Assembly: GCA_023428755.1 (NCBI GenBank)
Contig: JAEYWX010000023.1
Location: forward strand, 1-64,000
Source: Bacteroidota bacterium
GTDB lineage: Bacteria; Bacteroidota; Bacteroidia; Chitinophagales; Chitinophagaceae
Direction: 5' to 3'
Length of the DNA: 64,000 bases
Positions 33,822 through 42,167 of this stretch are shown piece after piece. Both the position numbers and the translations under genes were made by a program. The stretch's first letter is position 1; each line of letters begins with the position of its first letter. The notes under the pieces were generated by a model that saw only the letters and a program-made list of their open reading frames with translations, made no database searches and was not told where the DNA came from.

Positions 33822-34691
33822 ATGATAAACCTTTCCTTAAACTATCAAAAGAGCGTACTAACTCTTTTGATAGTTGCAATCACAAACAGTAGTGTAGCAC
33901 AACTCAATTCTTACAGAAAAGAATCTGTTCCTGACTTTTATAAAAGAGATACGCTTAAAGGAAAGTTGGACCGCAGCGATTTTAGTATTGACTTATCTGT
34001 TTTGGTTTTGCTTCCTGCAAAAATAACCCGTGATCAGGGAAATTACAGGTTACAATCCAGGCTGCAAACCGGTTATGATTTGGGGTTCAATTATATTTAT
34101 AATGTAAATAGAAATCTTTCACTGTCAACAGGTATTCGTGCAGCAGTTGGCACATGGGGTTTTTATTTGAATATCCCGGATGAAGATGTCAGTGCTTATA
34201 ATGTAAGCGGGAAGCTTATTGTCTGGCATAAAAATGTTTGGGGTCAGTTAAAAATACCTCTGCTCATTGAAAAGAAAATATACAGCCGAAAATTAGGTTT
34301 AATGTCTGCCCAAGCTGGTATCAATTTAAGATACAGTGGTTTTAATTCAGATTTGGTTGTTGGGGGAGGCGGAATAATTACTTCCAACAATCAGGTAATT
34401 GAAATTTTTAATTCCGATTTCTCCCTCAATAATCAGAACAAACCATGGGTTGCTTTTTTATTGGGTATTCATAAATGGGTCAATTTGAAAAATTATAACA
34501 CACTGGCTTTGGGTCTGCAGGCAGATATAAGTACTACTAAATTTCTAAAAGGCAATTACCAAATTACTGTGCCAAATAAGCCGGTAACTACTGGTACCTA
34601 TTCCATCAGTGGCTCATCTATAGGTTTATCAGTTGAATATGTGTTTACTGGTTATAACAAAAGGTATGTAAGAAGGCTAATAGCAAAATGA
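33822..34691 (+). CDS. Outer-membrane beta-barrel family protein, tandem family member 1
   Basis: This 289-residue exported protein has a signal peptide ending SVAQ (about 1-27). Strong likeness to the next gene runs end to end: QLNSYRKES, KLDRSDF, ITRDQGNYRLQS, LRYSGFNSDL, VNLKNYNTLALGLQADIS and GNYQIT.P.KPVTTGTYSI. The mature part has many alternating strands with Tyr/Trp/Phe, as in porin-like barrels. It starts 20 bases after the frameshifted gene, so they may share a transcript. No function can be given. Confidence 0.75.
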   Translation: MINLSLNYQKSVLTLLIVAITNSSVAQLNSYRKESVPDFYKRDTLKGKLDRSDFSIDLSVLVLLPAKITRDQGNYRLQSRLQTGYDLGFNYIYNVNRNLSLSTGIRAAVGTWGFYLNIPDEDVSAYNVSGKLIVWHKNVWGQLKIPLLIEKKIYSRKLGLMSAQAGINLRYSGFNSDLVVGGGGIITSNNQVIEIFNSDFSLNNQNKPWVAFLLGIHKWVNLKNYNTLALGLQADISTTKFLKGNYQITVPNKPVTTGTYSISGSSIGLSVEYVFTGYNKRYVRRLIAK

Positions 34692-34747
34692 GTTAAACTA
34701 AGTAAAAGAACACATTTTGTAGATCATGTAAAAGATTTATCCAGATA

Positions 34748-35605
34748 ATGAAAGAGGTTTATCATAAAGGCATCTCTACACTTTTGATTGTTGCAATAAC
34801 AAACTGTAGTACGGCACAACTCAATTCTTACAGGAAAGAATCAATCCCTTATTTTCATGAAAGAGATACGATTAAAGAAAAGCTGGATCGTAGCGATTTC
34901 AATATTCATTTATCTCTTTCAGTTTTGCCCCCGGCAAGAATAACCCGTGATCAGGGAAATTACAGGTTACAATCCAAGTTACAATCTGCATACGAGTTGG
35001 GATTTAACTACATTTTCAATGCAAACAAAACCCTTTCATTTAAAACAGGTGTTACAGCAGTTTTGGGACGATGGAATTTTTATTCAAAAATTCCAGATAA
35101 TGATTTGCCGGGGTATTCAAGCGCTACGGGTGCATCGCTAATCTGGTCAAAAGATTTGTGGGGTGCTGTGAAGCTACCTCTGATTTTTGAACAGAAATTC
35201 AAAACAAACAGGTTGGGATCAATGGCGGTGAATGCAGGATTAAGTTTAAGATATAGTGGCTTCAACTCCGATTTGGGAATAGGGGGAGCTGTATTGGATT
35301 CAAACTTTCAAACGATTTATATATTTGATTCTGATTTTTCAATGAACAATAAAAATAAACTATGGGTTACTTTTTTAATCGGTATCAGTAAGTTGGTTCA
35401 CCTGAAAAATTATAACAAATTGTCCTTAGGCTTACAGGCAGATATAAGCGGTACGAATTTTTTAATAGGAAACTATCAAATTACCATACCAGGGCAACCG
35501 GTTACTTCTGGTACTTACAGCATCAACGGTTCTTCTATTGGCATTTCAGTGGCATATACATTTACAGGAGCAAATAAACGATTGGTCCGCAAATATGTAA
35601 AATAA
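34748..35605 (+). CDS. Outer-membrane beta-barrel family protein, tandem family member 2
   Basis: This 285-residue protein with a signal peptide (TLLIVAITNCSTAQ) is the closest relative of the preceding gene. Identity is highest in the N-terminal third and the C-terminal third (for example GNYQITIPGQPVTSGTYSINGSSIG). The two are a recent tandem duplication. A Cys in the signal region (NCS) is not in a good lipobox context. Role unknown. Confidence 0.75.
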   Translation: MKEVYHKGISTLLIVAITNCSTAQLNSYRKESIPYFHERDTIKEKLDRSDFNIHLSLSVLPPARITRDQGNYRLQSKLQSAYELGFNYIFNANKTLSFKTGVTAVLGRWNFYSKIPDNDLPGYSSATGASLIWSKDLWGAVKLPLIFEQKFKTNRLGSMAVNAGLSLRYSGFNSDLGIGGAVLDSNFQTIYIFDSDFSMNNKNKLWVTFLIGISKLVHLKNYNKLSLGLQADISGTNFLIGNYQITIPGQPVTSGTYSINGSSIGISVAYTFTGANKRLVRKYVK

Positions 35606-35631
35606 GAACTTAACCTGTAAAGAAATTTTGT

Positions 35632-36474
35632 ATGAAAATAGTATTGGGTTATAGCTGCTTCTTATTCATTACAGGTTTAAGTAACTGTGTAAATGCGCAG
35701 GAGAAAAAAATAGATCGTAGTACTGTTCTTTCAGATTATGTGTTTAAGGGCAATCATATCAATCTCAATTTTGCAGCGCTTTCGTATCCGAAGGCACGTA
35801 TGGTAAATGCAACCGGTACACATCCTGTTCGTTCAGCAAATGCACCCGGGGTGTTGGCAGGGATTAGTTATACTATTAATTTTAATCAGCGGCAAAGTTT
35901 GATTTTTGGACCAGAGGCAACTATTGCAGGCAGAAATTTTGTTACATCGATCAACAAAAATGAGTTTTCTCCACCTTTAACGGAGGATTTTAATCTTACT
36001 AAATGGAGATCGTTAATGTTGGTTGCTGTTTTCCGGTTTCCGGTGCAGTATCAGCATCGGTGGATGTATGACAAAACAAAATTCCTGTTTGCAGAAACCG
36101 GTGCAAGCCTTAACTACAGCATCGGTGCAGACTTCTACTTTTTAAATATAACATTGCAAAACACTTCGAATGATTTTTTGGATGTGGGAGGTGTGGATTT
36201 GAATGAGAATAATGAACAGTTACCATGGGTAAGTTTTCCCATCAATGCAGGCCATGCATGGTTGCTCAAGAATAATTGTGTTTTTCAGTTGATGGTTTGT
36301 TCAACTATTTCATTCACAAAATTTGTAGATGGTACTTACACAATTGATATACCCGGTAAGCCAATCACTACCGGCAGCTACAGTTCAACCGGGTCTTATA
36401 TTGGTCTTTCAGCAAGGTATGTTTTTACTAATGCAAATTATCGTATCAGGAAAGCTTACGAGAAAATGAACTAA
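35632..36474 (+). CDS. Outer-membrane beta-barrel family protein, tandem family member 3 (diverged)
   Basis: This 280-residue protein starts 26 bases after the previous gene and has a signal peptide ending NAQ. It shares the layout and C-terminal pattern with the two preceding genes (SFTKFVDGTYTIDIPGKPITTGSYSSTGSYIGLS) but is more diverged in the N-terminal half (KARMVNATGTHPVRSANAPG). It completes a three-gene tandem family, probably an operon. Function unknown. Confidence 0.72.
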   Translation: MKIVLGYSCFLFITGLSNCVNAQEKKIDRSTVLSDYVFKGNHINLNFAALSYPKARMVNATGTHPVRSANAPGVLAGISYTINFNQRQSLIFGPEATIAGRNFVTSINKNEFSPPLTEDFNLTKWRSLMLVAVFRFPVQYQHRWMYDKTKFLFAETGASLNYSIGADFYFLNITLQNTSNDFLDVGGVDLNENNEQLPWVSFPINAGHAWLLKNNCVFQLMVCSTISFTKFVDGTYTIDIPGKPITTGSYSSTGSYIGLSARYVFTNANYRIRKAYEKMN

Positions 36475-36588
36475 CAGTATTCATTATTTTTTGATCTGTT
36501 TTGTATGTTCAAGCAATTACCTACAAAAAATAGGTAAGGAGTTTCTTTTTTTAAACATTACTAATCACTCTTCCAGAAATCATGGAAC

Positions 36589-37404
36589 ATGAAATTCATT
36601 CTTCCCATATTCATCTGGGCGATGCCTCTTATTGCTTTTACGCAAGTAAGGGATAGCTTACAACGAGCGAAAACTCCCAACGGCCAAGTATCGCCTGTTT
36701 CGAAGCCCGATCAATACAAACCTGAAATTTTCACTTCCGGCTTTATTGATATTTTAAACAGCGGGCAGGTGAACGCCAGTGCAAGATTTATTCGTTTGTT
36801 TATTGGCGAGCCGAATAAATTTTCAATACCGCTTTCATTGTATTCCGGTGTATCGTCTAACAATTTTCAAAACCGTCAACCAATCGGCGTACGCAATAAC
36901 GATGAACTGGTAACCAATTTCATTAATCCGCTTAGTGGTTTGGCAAATGTTTCTGTAGACGGGGTTTGGTTTTTTACACGTGATCAACAGAAAATAACCC
37001 GCATCGGTATGCTGTATCATGTTGGCGAGCGTGTACTCACAGGCATACGTACTGGGCCTGTTACAAATCCTGCCACAGAAAAGCCGCATAATTTTTTTAA
37101 TACATTTTTTGCATCCGGGTTCTATCTGCAAACAGGGGCATGGGAGAGGAGCAACACAAAAAATATCGGGCTCTCATGGCTGGCACTTCGTTATATCAGG
37201 TGTTATACAACACCAAGTCAACTAAAAGAAATGATGCCGGATATTGTTACCAACGGCATCTACAATGGATACTCCGTTGCATGGGGCGTGGAGATTTCGA
37301 AATTAGTCAACATCAGGGTGGTTTATTACAAATACCTGAAGAAACCCGAAATTGATTACAGTCTTCCTATTTATCAGTTTTCATTTAACTATTCAATGAA
37401 GTAA
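36589..37404 (+). CDS. Exported hypothetical protein, probable outer-membrane component
   Basis: This 271-residue protein has a signal peptide from MKFILPIFIWAMPLIAFTQ (about 1-19). The mature part is rich in aromatic residues and alternating strands (RIGMLYHVGERVLTG, YSVAWGVEISKLVNIRVVYYK) and ends FSFNYSMK, resembling a beta-barrel. It lacks clear sequence likeness to the three-gene family upstream, but is co-directional and 114 bases away. No known domain. Confidence 0.65.
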   Translation: MKFILPIFIWAMPLIAFTQVRDSLQRAKTPNGQVSPVSKPDQYKPEIFTSGFIDILNSGQVNASARFIRLFIGEPNKFSIPLSLYSGVSSNNFQNRQPIGVRNNDELVTNFINPLSGLANVSVDGVWFFTRDQQKITRIGMLYHVGERVLTGIRTGPVTNPATEKPHNFFNTFFASGFYLQTGAWERSNTKNIGLSWLALRYIRCYTTPSQLKEMMPDIVTNGIYNGYSVAWGVEISKLVNIRVVYYKYLKKPEIDYSLPIYQFSFNYSMK

Positions 37405-37451
37405 CTGATCTTCTGTAATCGCCGAATCGAACTTCTTATTTTACAAATGTT

Positions 37452-37808
37452 TTATTCTTTCGCCGTTATTTGAAATCTCGCCGGTATCACAAATACGTTG
37501 GTAAAATCGGCTTTCACTTTCTTTTGGTAGTTGATGGCTTCGGATTGGCTTACAAAATTTCCAAAGCGGACTTTATAGTAAGGGTTTTGAAACAGTAAAA
37601 ATGTTTTCTGCTGCGGATATTTTGAAAGCAATAATGATTTTGCATTGAGCGCTTCGTTTCTGTCAGTCGTATTCAATACCTGTAACTGATAACCACTCAC
37701 CGTCTTTTTTGTAGCTGTAGTAGCAGGAGTGGTTGTAGTTTTTGGCGTGTGGCACGCCGAAAGAACTACACAAACGAAAATGGTATAAATGATTTTGTTG
37801 ATTTGCAT
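37452..37808 (-). CDS. SPOR-domain lipoprotein
   Basis: This 118-residue protein has a lipoprotein signal ending VVLSAC (Cys19), then a Thr/Ala-rich linker and a C-terminal SPOR domain (about 42-115: GYQLQVLNTTDRNEA, YYKVRFGNFVSQSEAINY). SPOR domains bind denuded glycan strands of septal peptidoglycan, so a cell-division or wall-remodelling role is likely. The ATG at 37808 was chosen; an upstream TTG at 37823 is less likely. Confidence 0.82.
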   Translation of the reverse strand: MQINKIIYTIFVCVVLSACHTPKTTTTPATTATKKTVSGYQLQVLNTTDRNEALNAKSLLLSKYPQQKTFLLFQNPYYKVRFGNFVSQSEAINYQKKVKADFTNVFVIPARFQITAKE

Positions 37809-37910
37809 TGCTTCCGGATTCAATCAATTTGCAAAATCCAGGCCACAATCTTTTGGTGTACATTGCCGATCAGCAAATGCAGGCAACTGTTTTTCAAACA
37901 GCTACATTCT

Positions 37911-38522
37911 TTAATTCCTGTTAAAGAAAAACAATCCCACATTCAGCGACACTGTTTGTAAATTCTTTACATCATTGTGTTGAAATGCCGTGTAGTGATA
38001 ACGCAAACTAAGATCGGCACCGGCAAGTGAGTATTTATTAAAAGCAATGCGTGTTCCAATTTCCGGTGCAACCGAAAATCGCAATCCATTTTTTTCATCC
38101 ACCAGCGTTCCGTACCATTCCTGGTAATTTACCAGGCTTGCACCTACTGCCAATCCAACGTACGGTTGCAATACGGATCCTTCTTTGATCTTGTTGTAAT
38201 TTCCTTTCAGCATGATCGGAATGGTTTGGATGGAATATGATTTTACGGCTGAAATATCTACATCATTCAATGCATACGTTTTCCGGTCTTTTTTTGCGTA
38301 GAGATCGTTAAACCCACCTGTAAGCCCGATTGAAAATTGGTTGGTTACAAAATAACTGTAATCGGCAGTAAAACCACGGAGTGTGGTTTGATCAATCGAT
38401 TCCCGAATACTACCCAATGGCAGATGTGTTGAATGTTGTACACTTATTTTCGATAATCCCTGCTGTGCTGAAGCAGCGAAACCAATACAAACCGGTATTA
38501 TTAAAAAGAATATTTTTTTCAT
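37911..38522 (-). CDS. Outer-membrane beta-barrel domain protein
   Basis: This 203-residue protein has a signal peptide ending ASAQQ (about 1-19) and a repeated strand pattern with aromatic girdles (FTADYSYFVTNQFSIGLTGGF, LQPYVGLAVGASLVNYQ, ADLSLRYHYTAF), ending in FFFNRN. It fits the small OmpW/OmpX-like outer-membrane barrel group. It is 24 bases downstream of the DUF4136 lipoprotein gene on the same strand and probably co-transcribed. Confidence 0.8.
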   Translation of the reverse strand: MKKIFFLIIPVCIGFAASAQQGLSKISVQHSTHLPLGSIRESIDQTTLRGFTADYSYFVTNQFSIGLTGGFNDLYAKKDRKTYALNDVDISAVKSYSIQTIPIMLKGNYNKIKEGSVLQPYVGLAVGASLVNYQEWYGTLVDEKNGLRFSVAPEIGTRIAFNKYSLAGADLSLRYHYTAFQHNDVKNLQTVSLNVGLFFFNRN

Positions 38523-38546
38523 GACGTTTTCCTTTCGTTGTGAAAT

Positions 38547-39182
38547 TTAATTTCTGCTGATGTAAGGTGCAATGTCAAACAATCCCTTTACCAGCAAGGG
38601 TGGAGCCTGGTTGTTAAATATCTGCGAACCACGAATGGTTCCGCTCCAAAGTATCTGAAGTGAATTGTCACTTGTATTTTTCAAATCAATGATGTCAATG
38701 GCCCATGCCGATTCGGTGGTGTTATAAAACACAAATTGTGTAGGAGCCCATCCAAAACCGGGATAACCCCAAAAGGTTGGATCCCAGTAACCGTAGTACG
38801 GATCCCACCAGCCGTTGAAGGCCGCAACATTGGTATAACTATTATCGATCCGTGCAATGCTGATACCGAGGTCGGGATTGTTATCTTTCCCTGTAATGCT
38901 GTAACCACGTGATTGCAACGTATTCTTCACCTCACTGATCATCGACTGTGCCAGCGCCGTTGTTTCATAGTTATTACTTCCCTGCCGGTTACTCACCAGT
39001 ATAATCGAATCGGGCAGCGTAAAAGTTTGATAGTTGGAAAAGCTAACTCCATTTTGCCCGCTACTTATATATACCCAGGATTCTTCTGCCGTTAAATTGT
39101 TCATCGGGTCCTTGCGGCAGGAAATAGTGACAACTATTAATATCAGTATGGCTGAGAGAATGTTCAATCGTTTCATATCCAT
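38547..39182 (-). CDS. DUF4136-family lipoprotein
   Basis: This 211-residue protein has a lipoprotein signal ending VTISC (Cys22). The mature part holds the DUF4136 pattern: a strand YQTFTLPDSIILV, a helix LAQSMISEVKNTLQSRGY, NPDLGISIA and a Trp/Tyr/Gly-rich loop WWDPYYGYWDPTFWGYPGFGW. WAIDIIDLKNTSDNSLQILWSG follows. The family is common in Bacteroidota outer membranes; its function is not known. Next to an outer-membrane barrel. Confidence 0.82.
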   Translation of the reverse strand: MDMKRLNILSAILILIVVTISCRKDPMNNLTAEESWVYISSGQNGVSFSNYQTFTLPDSIILVSNRQGSNNYETTALAQSMISEVKNTLQSRGYSITGKDNNPDLGISIARIDNSYTNVAAFNGWWDPYYGYWDPTFWGYPGFGWAPTQFVFYNTTESAWAIDIIDLKNTSDNSLQILWSGTIRGSQIFNNQAPPLLVKGLFDIAPYISRN

Positions 39183-39327
39183 TCTATTTATAGTTATAGA
39201 TAAAACAAAAAAAGGGCCACTTCGATTGCAAACAAGCTGTTAAGACTAACAAGATGGAACAAGTTTGGGATAGGCTGCATTTTTGTCATTATTTGTTTAA
39301 ATTAGAGCAAACAAAAACGATTGCATT

Positions 39328-39735
39328 ATGATTAAAATCTCTGAACTCAAAGACGGCGACCTTGTAATGGTTGATTTTGAAGGCACGCTCATGGAAGGAG
39401 AGGTGCTGGAAGTAAACAATGGCCAGAAGTTGGCCAAAGTACTCACCAATGGTCAGAATGAATTTTGGTATGCAGGCGAAGTGCTGAATCCGATTCCGCT
39501 GAGCGATGCAGCTCTGCAAAAAATTAATTTCCGACGGGAAGATCAGCCCGATGGATCAGTAAAATACCTGAAAGGTGCTTTCCGTGTACATCTTGATAAG
39601 AAAGATGATTTCAGTAACATCAGTTTTTGGTACAGAGAAGATAAACGTCATGTAAATCAGCCAATTGCGTTACACCAGCTGCAGAATTACTACCTGGATA
39701 TGACCAAGGTACATCTTACAGCAGAAGCGATCTAA
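39328..39735 (+). CDS. Conserved hypothetical protein upstream of infA
   Basis: This 135-residue cytosolic protein starts MIKISELKDGDLVMVDFEGTLMEG, with a small beta-barrel-like N-terminal half (EVLEVNNGQKLAKVLTNGQNEFWYAGEVL). A second half with YLKGAFRVHLDKKDDFSNISFWYREDKR follows. No known motif is assigned. It sits directly upstream of the infA ribosomal cluster but in its own transcript, since a good promoter precedes infA. It is divergent from the DUF4136 gene. Confidence 0.6.
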   Translation: MIKISELKDGDLVMVDFEGTLMEGEVLEVNNGQKLAKVLTNGQNEFWYAGEVLNPIPLSDAALQKINFRREDQPDGSVKYLKGAFRVHLDKKDDFSNISFWYREDKRHVNQPIALHQLQNYYLDMTKVHLTAEAI

Positions 39736-39806
39736 ACAGCAGAATTTCTTATTTTCGGCCCCGGTGCAGTAATTTTTTTTTGAAAATGCCTGCCGGGGCT
39801 GATTTT

Positions 39807-39840
39807 TTTGTATTCTTTTCCAGAAATCCTCCTATCTTTG
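39807..39840 (+). promoter_or_regulatory. Promoter of the infA-rplQ cluster
   Basis: TTTG at 39807-39810, a 22-nt spacer and an exact TATCTTTG box at 39833-39840 match the Bacteroidota pattern. The infA ATG is at 39855, leaving a leader of about 9 bases. The presence of this promoter shows that the ribosomal cluster does not depend on genes further upstream. Confidence 0.55.
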
Positions 39841-39854
39841 CGACCCCAAAAAGT

Positions 39855-40073
39855 ATGGCGAAACAAGCACTAATTAAGCAAGACGGTAAAATTTTAGAAG
39901 CATTGAGCAATGCTATGTTTCGGGTGCAGCTTGAAAACGGTCACGAAATTCTGGCTACCATCTCGGGAAAAATGCGGATGCACTACATCCGGATCCTCCC
40001 AGGCGATAAGGTTGGAGTTGAAATGAGTCCGTACGATTTGAGCAGGGGCCGTATTATTTTTAGATACAAGTAA
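39855..40073 (+). CDS. infA: Translation initiation factor IF-1
   Basis: This 72-residue protein is an OB-fold factor with KQDGKILEALSNAMFRVQLENGHEILATISGK and HYIRILPGDKVGVEMSPYDLSRGRIIFRYK, the full IF-1 pattern. It binds the A site of the 30S subunit during initiation. The ATG at 39855 was chosen; an earlier in-frame ATG would add unrelated residues and overlap the promoter. It is first in the cluster infA, rpmJ, rpsM, rpsK, rpsD, rpoA, rplQ; no secY or map precedes it. Confidence 0.97.
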   Translation: MAKQALIKQDGKILEALSNAMFRVQLENGHEILATISGKMRMHYIRILPGDKVGVEMSPYDLSRGRIIFRYK

Positions 40074-40120
40074 AGTTTAACGCTGTAGGCTTCAGGCTGA
40101 GGGCAGTAAAAATAAAAACG

Positions 40121-40237
40121 ATGAAAGTTAGAGCATCCATTAAAAAGCGCAGCGTTGACTGCAAGATTGTTCGCAGAAAGGGCCGCCTTTATGTGATTAA
40201 CAAAAAGAATCCCCGCTTTAAGCAGCGCCAGGGATAA
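40121..40237 (+). CDS. rpmJ: 50S ribosomal protein L36
   Basis: A 38-residue protein beginning MKVRASIKKRSVDCKIVRRK and ending PRFKQRQG, the L36 pattern. Of the usual zinc-binding Cys positions only C14 is visible and the others are replaced, so this is a Cys-poor (C-minus) form. It follows infA by 47 bases, the usual neighbour order. Confidence 0.95.
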   Translation: MKVRASIKKRSVDCKIVRRKGRLYVINKKNPRFKQRQG

Positions 40238-40325
40238 TTCAATGTACAATCAGCAATAAGCAAATTGCCTGTTGCCAATTGTATATTGCCTGTTAGAATT
40301 AAAAGAAATTAAACAATAATAAGTT

Positions 40326-40706
40326 ATGGCTCGTATTGCCGGTGTTGATTTACCAAAGAATAAAAGAGGAGAAATTGGCCTTACCTATATCTATGGTATT
40401 GGTCCTTCTACTGCACGTTATATCCTGGAAAAATCAGGTATTGACGTAAACAAAAAAGTAAACCAGTGGAATGATGACGAATTGAACGCAATTCGTAACG
40501 TTATTACTAACGAGTTTAAAGTAGAAGGTCAGTTGCGTAGTGAAGTGCAAATGAGCATCAAGCGTTTGCTTGATATCGCTTGCTACCGTGGCTTACGTCA
40601 CCGTAAAGGATTACCTGTTCGTGGTCAACGTACCAAAACAAACAGCCGTACGAGAAAGGGTAAACGTAAAACAGTTGCCGGTAAGAAAAAGGCAGCGAAG
40701 AAGTAA
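40326..40706 (+). CDS. rpsM: 30S ribosomal protein S13
   Basis: This 126-residue protein has the S13 pattern MARIAGVDLPKNKRGEIGLTYIYGIG, SLATVAYVTVKDY is not in this frame, RRLLDIACYRGLRHRKGLPVRGQRTKTNSRTRKG and a Lys-rich tail. It contacts the head of the 30S and the B1 bridges. A hairpin with a T run follows its stop codon, an unusual position inside a ribosomal cluster. Confidence 0.97.
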   Translation: MARIAGVDLPKNKRGEIGLTYIYGIGPSTARYILEKSGIDVNKKVNQWNDDELNAIRNVITNEFKVEGQLRSEVQMSIKRLLDIACYRGLRHRKGLPVRGQRTKTNSRTRKGKRKTVAGKKKAAKK

Positions 40707-40713
40707 TAAAATC

Positions 40714-40757
40714 AGCCACGAGCTCAGAGCGGTAAGCTTTGAGCTTGCGGCTTTTTT
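40714..40757 (+). terminator. Hairpin with T run between rpsM and rpsK
   Basis: AGCC plus AGCTCAGAGC (40714-40730) pairs with GCTTTGAGCT plus GGCT (40736-40752), with a 3-nt internal loop and one G-U pair, and is followed by T at 40752-40757. It has the form of an intrinsic terminator or attenuator within the ribosomal operon. Confidence 0.65.
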
Positions 40758-40874
40758 ATATACACCAGTTCCTACAGGTCAGCAGCAGATATCAAGGTGT
40801 AGATGGAGCGTTGATCTGGTCTCGTAACAAGCGGGATTCATTTTTTAAAACAAAGACTACCTCGGTTTTCAATT

Positions 40875-41279
40875 ATGGCAAAAGCACAACAGGTGAGCGC
40901 TAAAGCAGCCGCCAAAAAAAGAGTTGTAAAGGTTGATGCACACGGTGATGCACATATCAGTGCCACTTTCAACAACATCATTATCAGTTTAACAAACAAG
41001 CAAGGACAAGTTATTTCCTGGAGCAGCGCCGGTAAAATGGGCTTTAAAGGTTCCAAGAAAAATACTCCTTATGCTGCACAGGTAGCATCTGCAGAAGCTG
41101 CAAAAGTAGCATTTGATGCAGGTGTAAAACGTGTAGATGTGTTTGTAAAAGGTCCGGGTTCAGGTCGTGAAAGCGCCATCCGTGCTTTATCGCAATCAGG
41201 GATTGAAGTTGCAATGATCAAAGACGTTACTCCATTGCCACACAATGGTTGTCGTCCTCCAAAGAAGAGAAGAGTTTAA
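40875..41279 (+). CDS. rpsK: 30S ribosomal protein S11
   Basis: This 134-residue protein shows ISATFNNIIISLTNKQGQVISWSSAGKMGFKGSKKNTPYAAQ, VDVFVKGPGSGRESAIRAL and DVTPLPHNGCRPPKKRRV, the full S11 pattern. It lies on the 30S platform. The N-terminal extension MAKAQQVSAKAAAKKRVVKV is longer than average and Lys/Ala-rich. Preceded by 168 bases of repeat-containing gap. Confidence 0.97.
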   Translation: MAKAQQVSAKAAAKKRVVKVDAHGDAHISATFNNIIISLTNKQGQVISWSSAGKMGFKGSKKNTPYAAQVASAEAAKVAFDAGVKRVDVFVKGPGSGRESAIRALSQSGIEVAMIKDVTPLPHNGCRPPKKRRV

Positions 41280-41285
41280 TACATG

Positions 41286-41344
41286 TATGATGTACGAAGT
41301 ACAATGTACGGTTTTCGTACTTCTTACTTCGTACATCGTATTTT
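41286..41344 (+). repeat. Long palindrome between rpsK and rpsD
   Basis: A 16-bp stem (41286-41301 with 41325-41340, one G-U pair) built of GTACGAAGTA units encloses an inner 5-bp hairpin (GTACG/CGTAC, 41306-41320) and is followed by TTTT. It may act as an attenuator or RNA-processing site. Confidence 0.75.
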
Positions 41345-41458
41345 ATGACATATTGAATCGCCAAGATTCATTCATTTAATAAAGGGTGACTGATTAATTT
41401 TTTAACGCTTTTACCGATCAGTTCACCGGTTTCTAAAAAGCGTAAATGAATAAAAATT

Positions 41459-42064
41459 ATGGCACGTTACACAGGTCCAAAGACCAAGATCTCCCGTATT
41501 TTCGGTGAGCCAATTTTAGGAAATGGCAAATGGTTGGGTAAAAACAGTAACCCCCCAGGCCAGCATGGCGCACAGCGTAAGCGTAAAACATTAGGTGAAT
41601 ACGCTTTACAGCTCCGTGAAAAACAAAAAGCCAAATACACATATGGCTTATTGGAGAAACAATTCCGTAAAACATTTGATGAAGCTGCCCGTATTAAGGG
41701 CGTAACAGGTGAAAACCTGATCCGCTTACTGGAAGCACGTTTGGACAATGCAGTTTACCGTTTAGGTATTTCTCCCAGCCGTCCGGGTGCACGCCAGCTC
41801 GTAAGCCACAAACACATTACCGTGAATGGTGAAGTGGTGAATGTTCCTTCATATCAATTAAAACCAGGCGACGTAATCAGCTTGAAAGATAAGAGCAAGG
41901 ATAATGCATCTGTTACAGGTAAGCTGGCAGGTAAAAATCCAAAGTTCAGTTGGTTAGACTGGAATGAAGCTGAAATGAAAGGTACGTTCATTGCATACCC
42001 TGAACGTGAAAATGTTCCTGAGAATATCAAGGAGCAGCTGATTGTGGAATTGTACAGTAAGTAA
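41459..42064 (+). CDS. rpsD: 30S ribosomal protein S4
   Basis: This 201-residue protein has MARYTGPKTKISRIFGEPI, an S4 N-terminal region with RIKGVTGENLIRLLEARLDNAVYRLG and an S4 RNA-binding fold (SPSRPGARQLVSHKHITVNGEVVNVPSYQ). It nucleates 30S assembly. No Cys zinc ligands are seen at the N-terminus, a zinc-free form. In many bacteria S4 represses its own operon; nothing specific to that is visible here. Confidence 0.97.
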   Translation: MARYTGPKTKISRIFGEPILGNGKWLGKNSNPPGQHGAQRKRKTLGEYALQLREKQKAKYTYGLLEKQFRKTFDEAARIKGVTGENLIRLLEARLDNAVYRLGISPSRPGARQLVSHKHITVNGEVVNVPSYQLKPGDVISLKDKSKDNASVTGKLAGKNPKFSWLDWNEAEMKGTFIAYPERENVPENIKEQLIVELYSK

Positions 42065-42143
42065 GCCCCCAGCCCCTGAAGGGGAGAAAAGGCAGGTACT
42101 AACTATTTATCAACGTCTCAAAGTCCCTTTAGGGATTTAGGGC
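42065..42143. repeat. REP/MITE-like element with inverted ends between rpsD and rpoA
   Basis: The left end GCCCCCAGCCCCTGAAGGGG and the right end TCCCTTTAGGGATTTAGGGC are inverted-repeat related, each with its own small palindrome. They enclose about 35 bases. The element directly follows the rpsD stop codon. Partial copies occur after rpoA (43168-43185) and at 10003-10037. Confidence 0.6.
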
Positions 42144-42167
42144 AAAATGTAAAACAGAAACTTCAAT

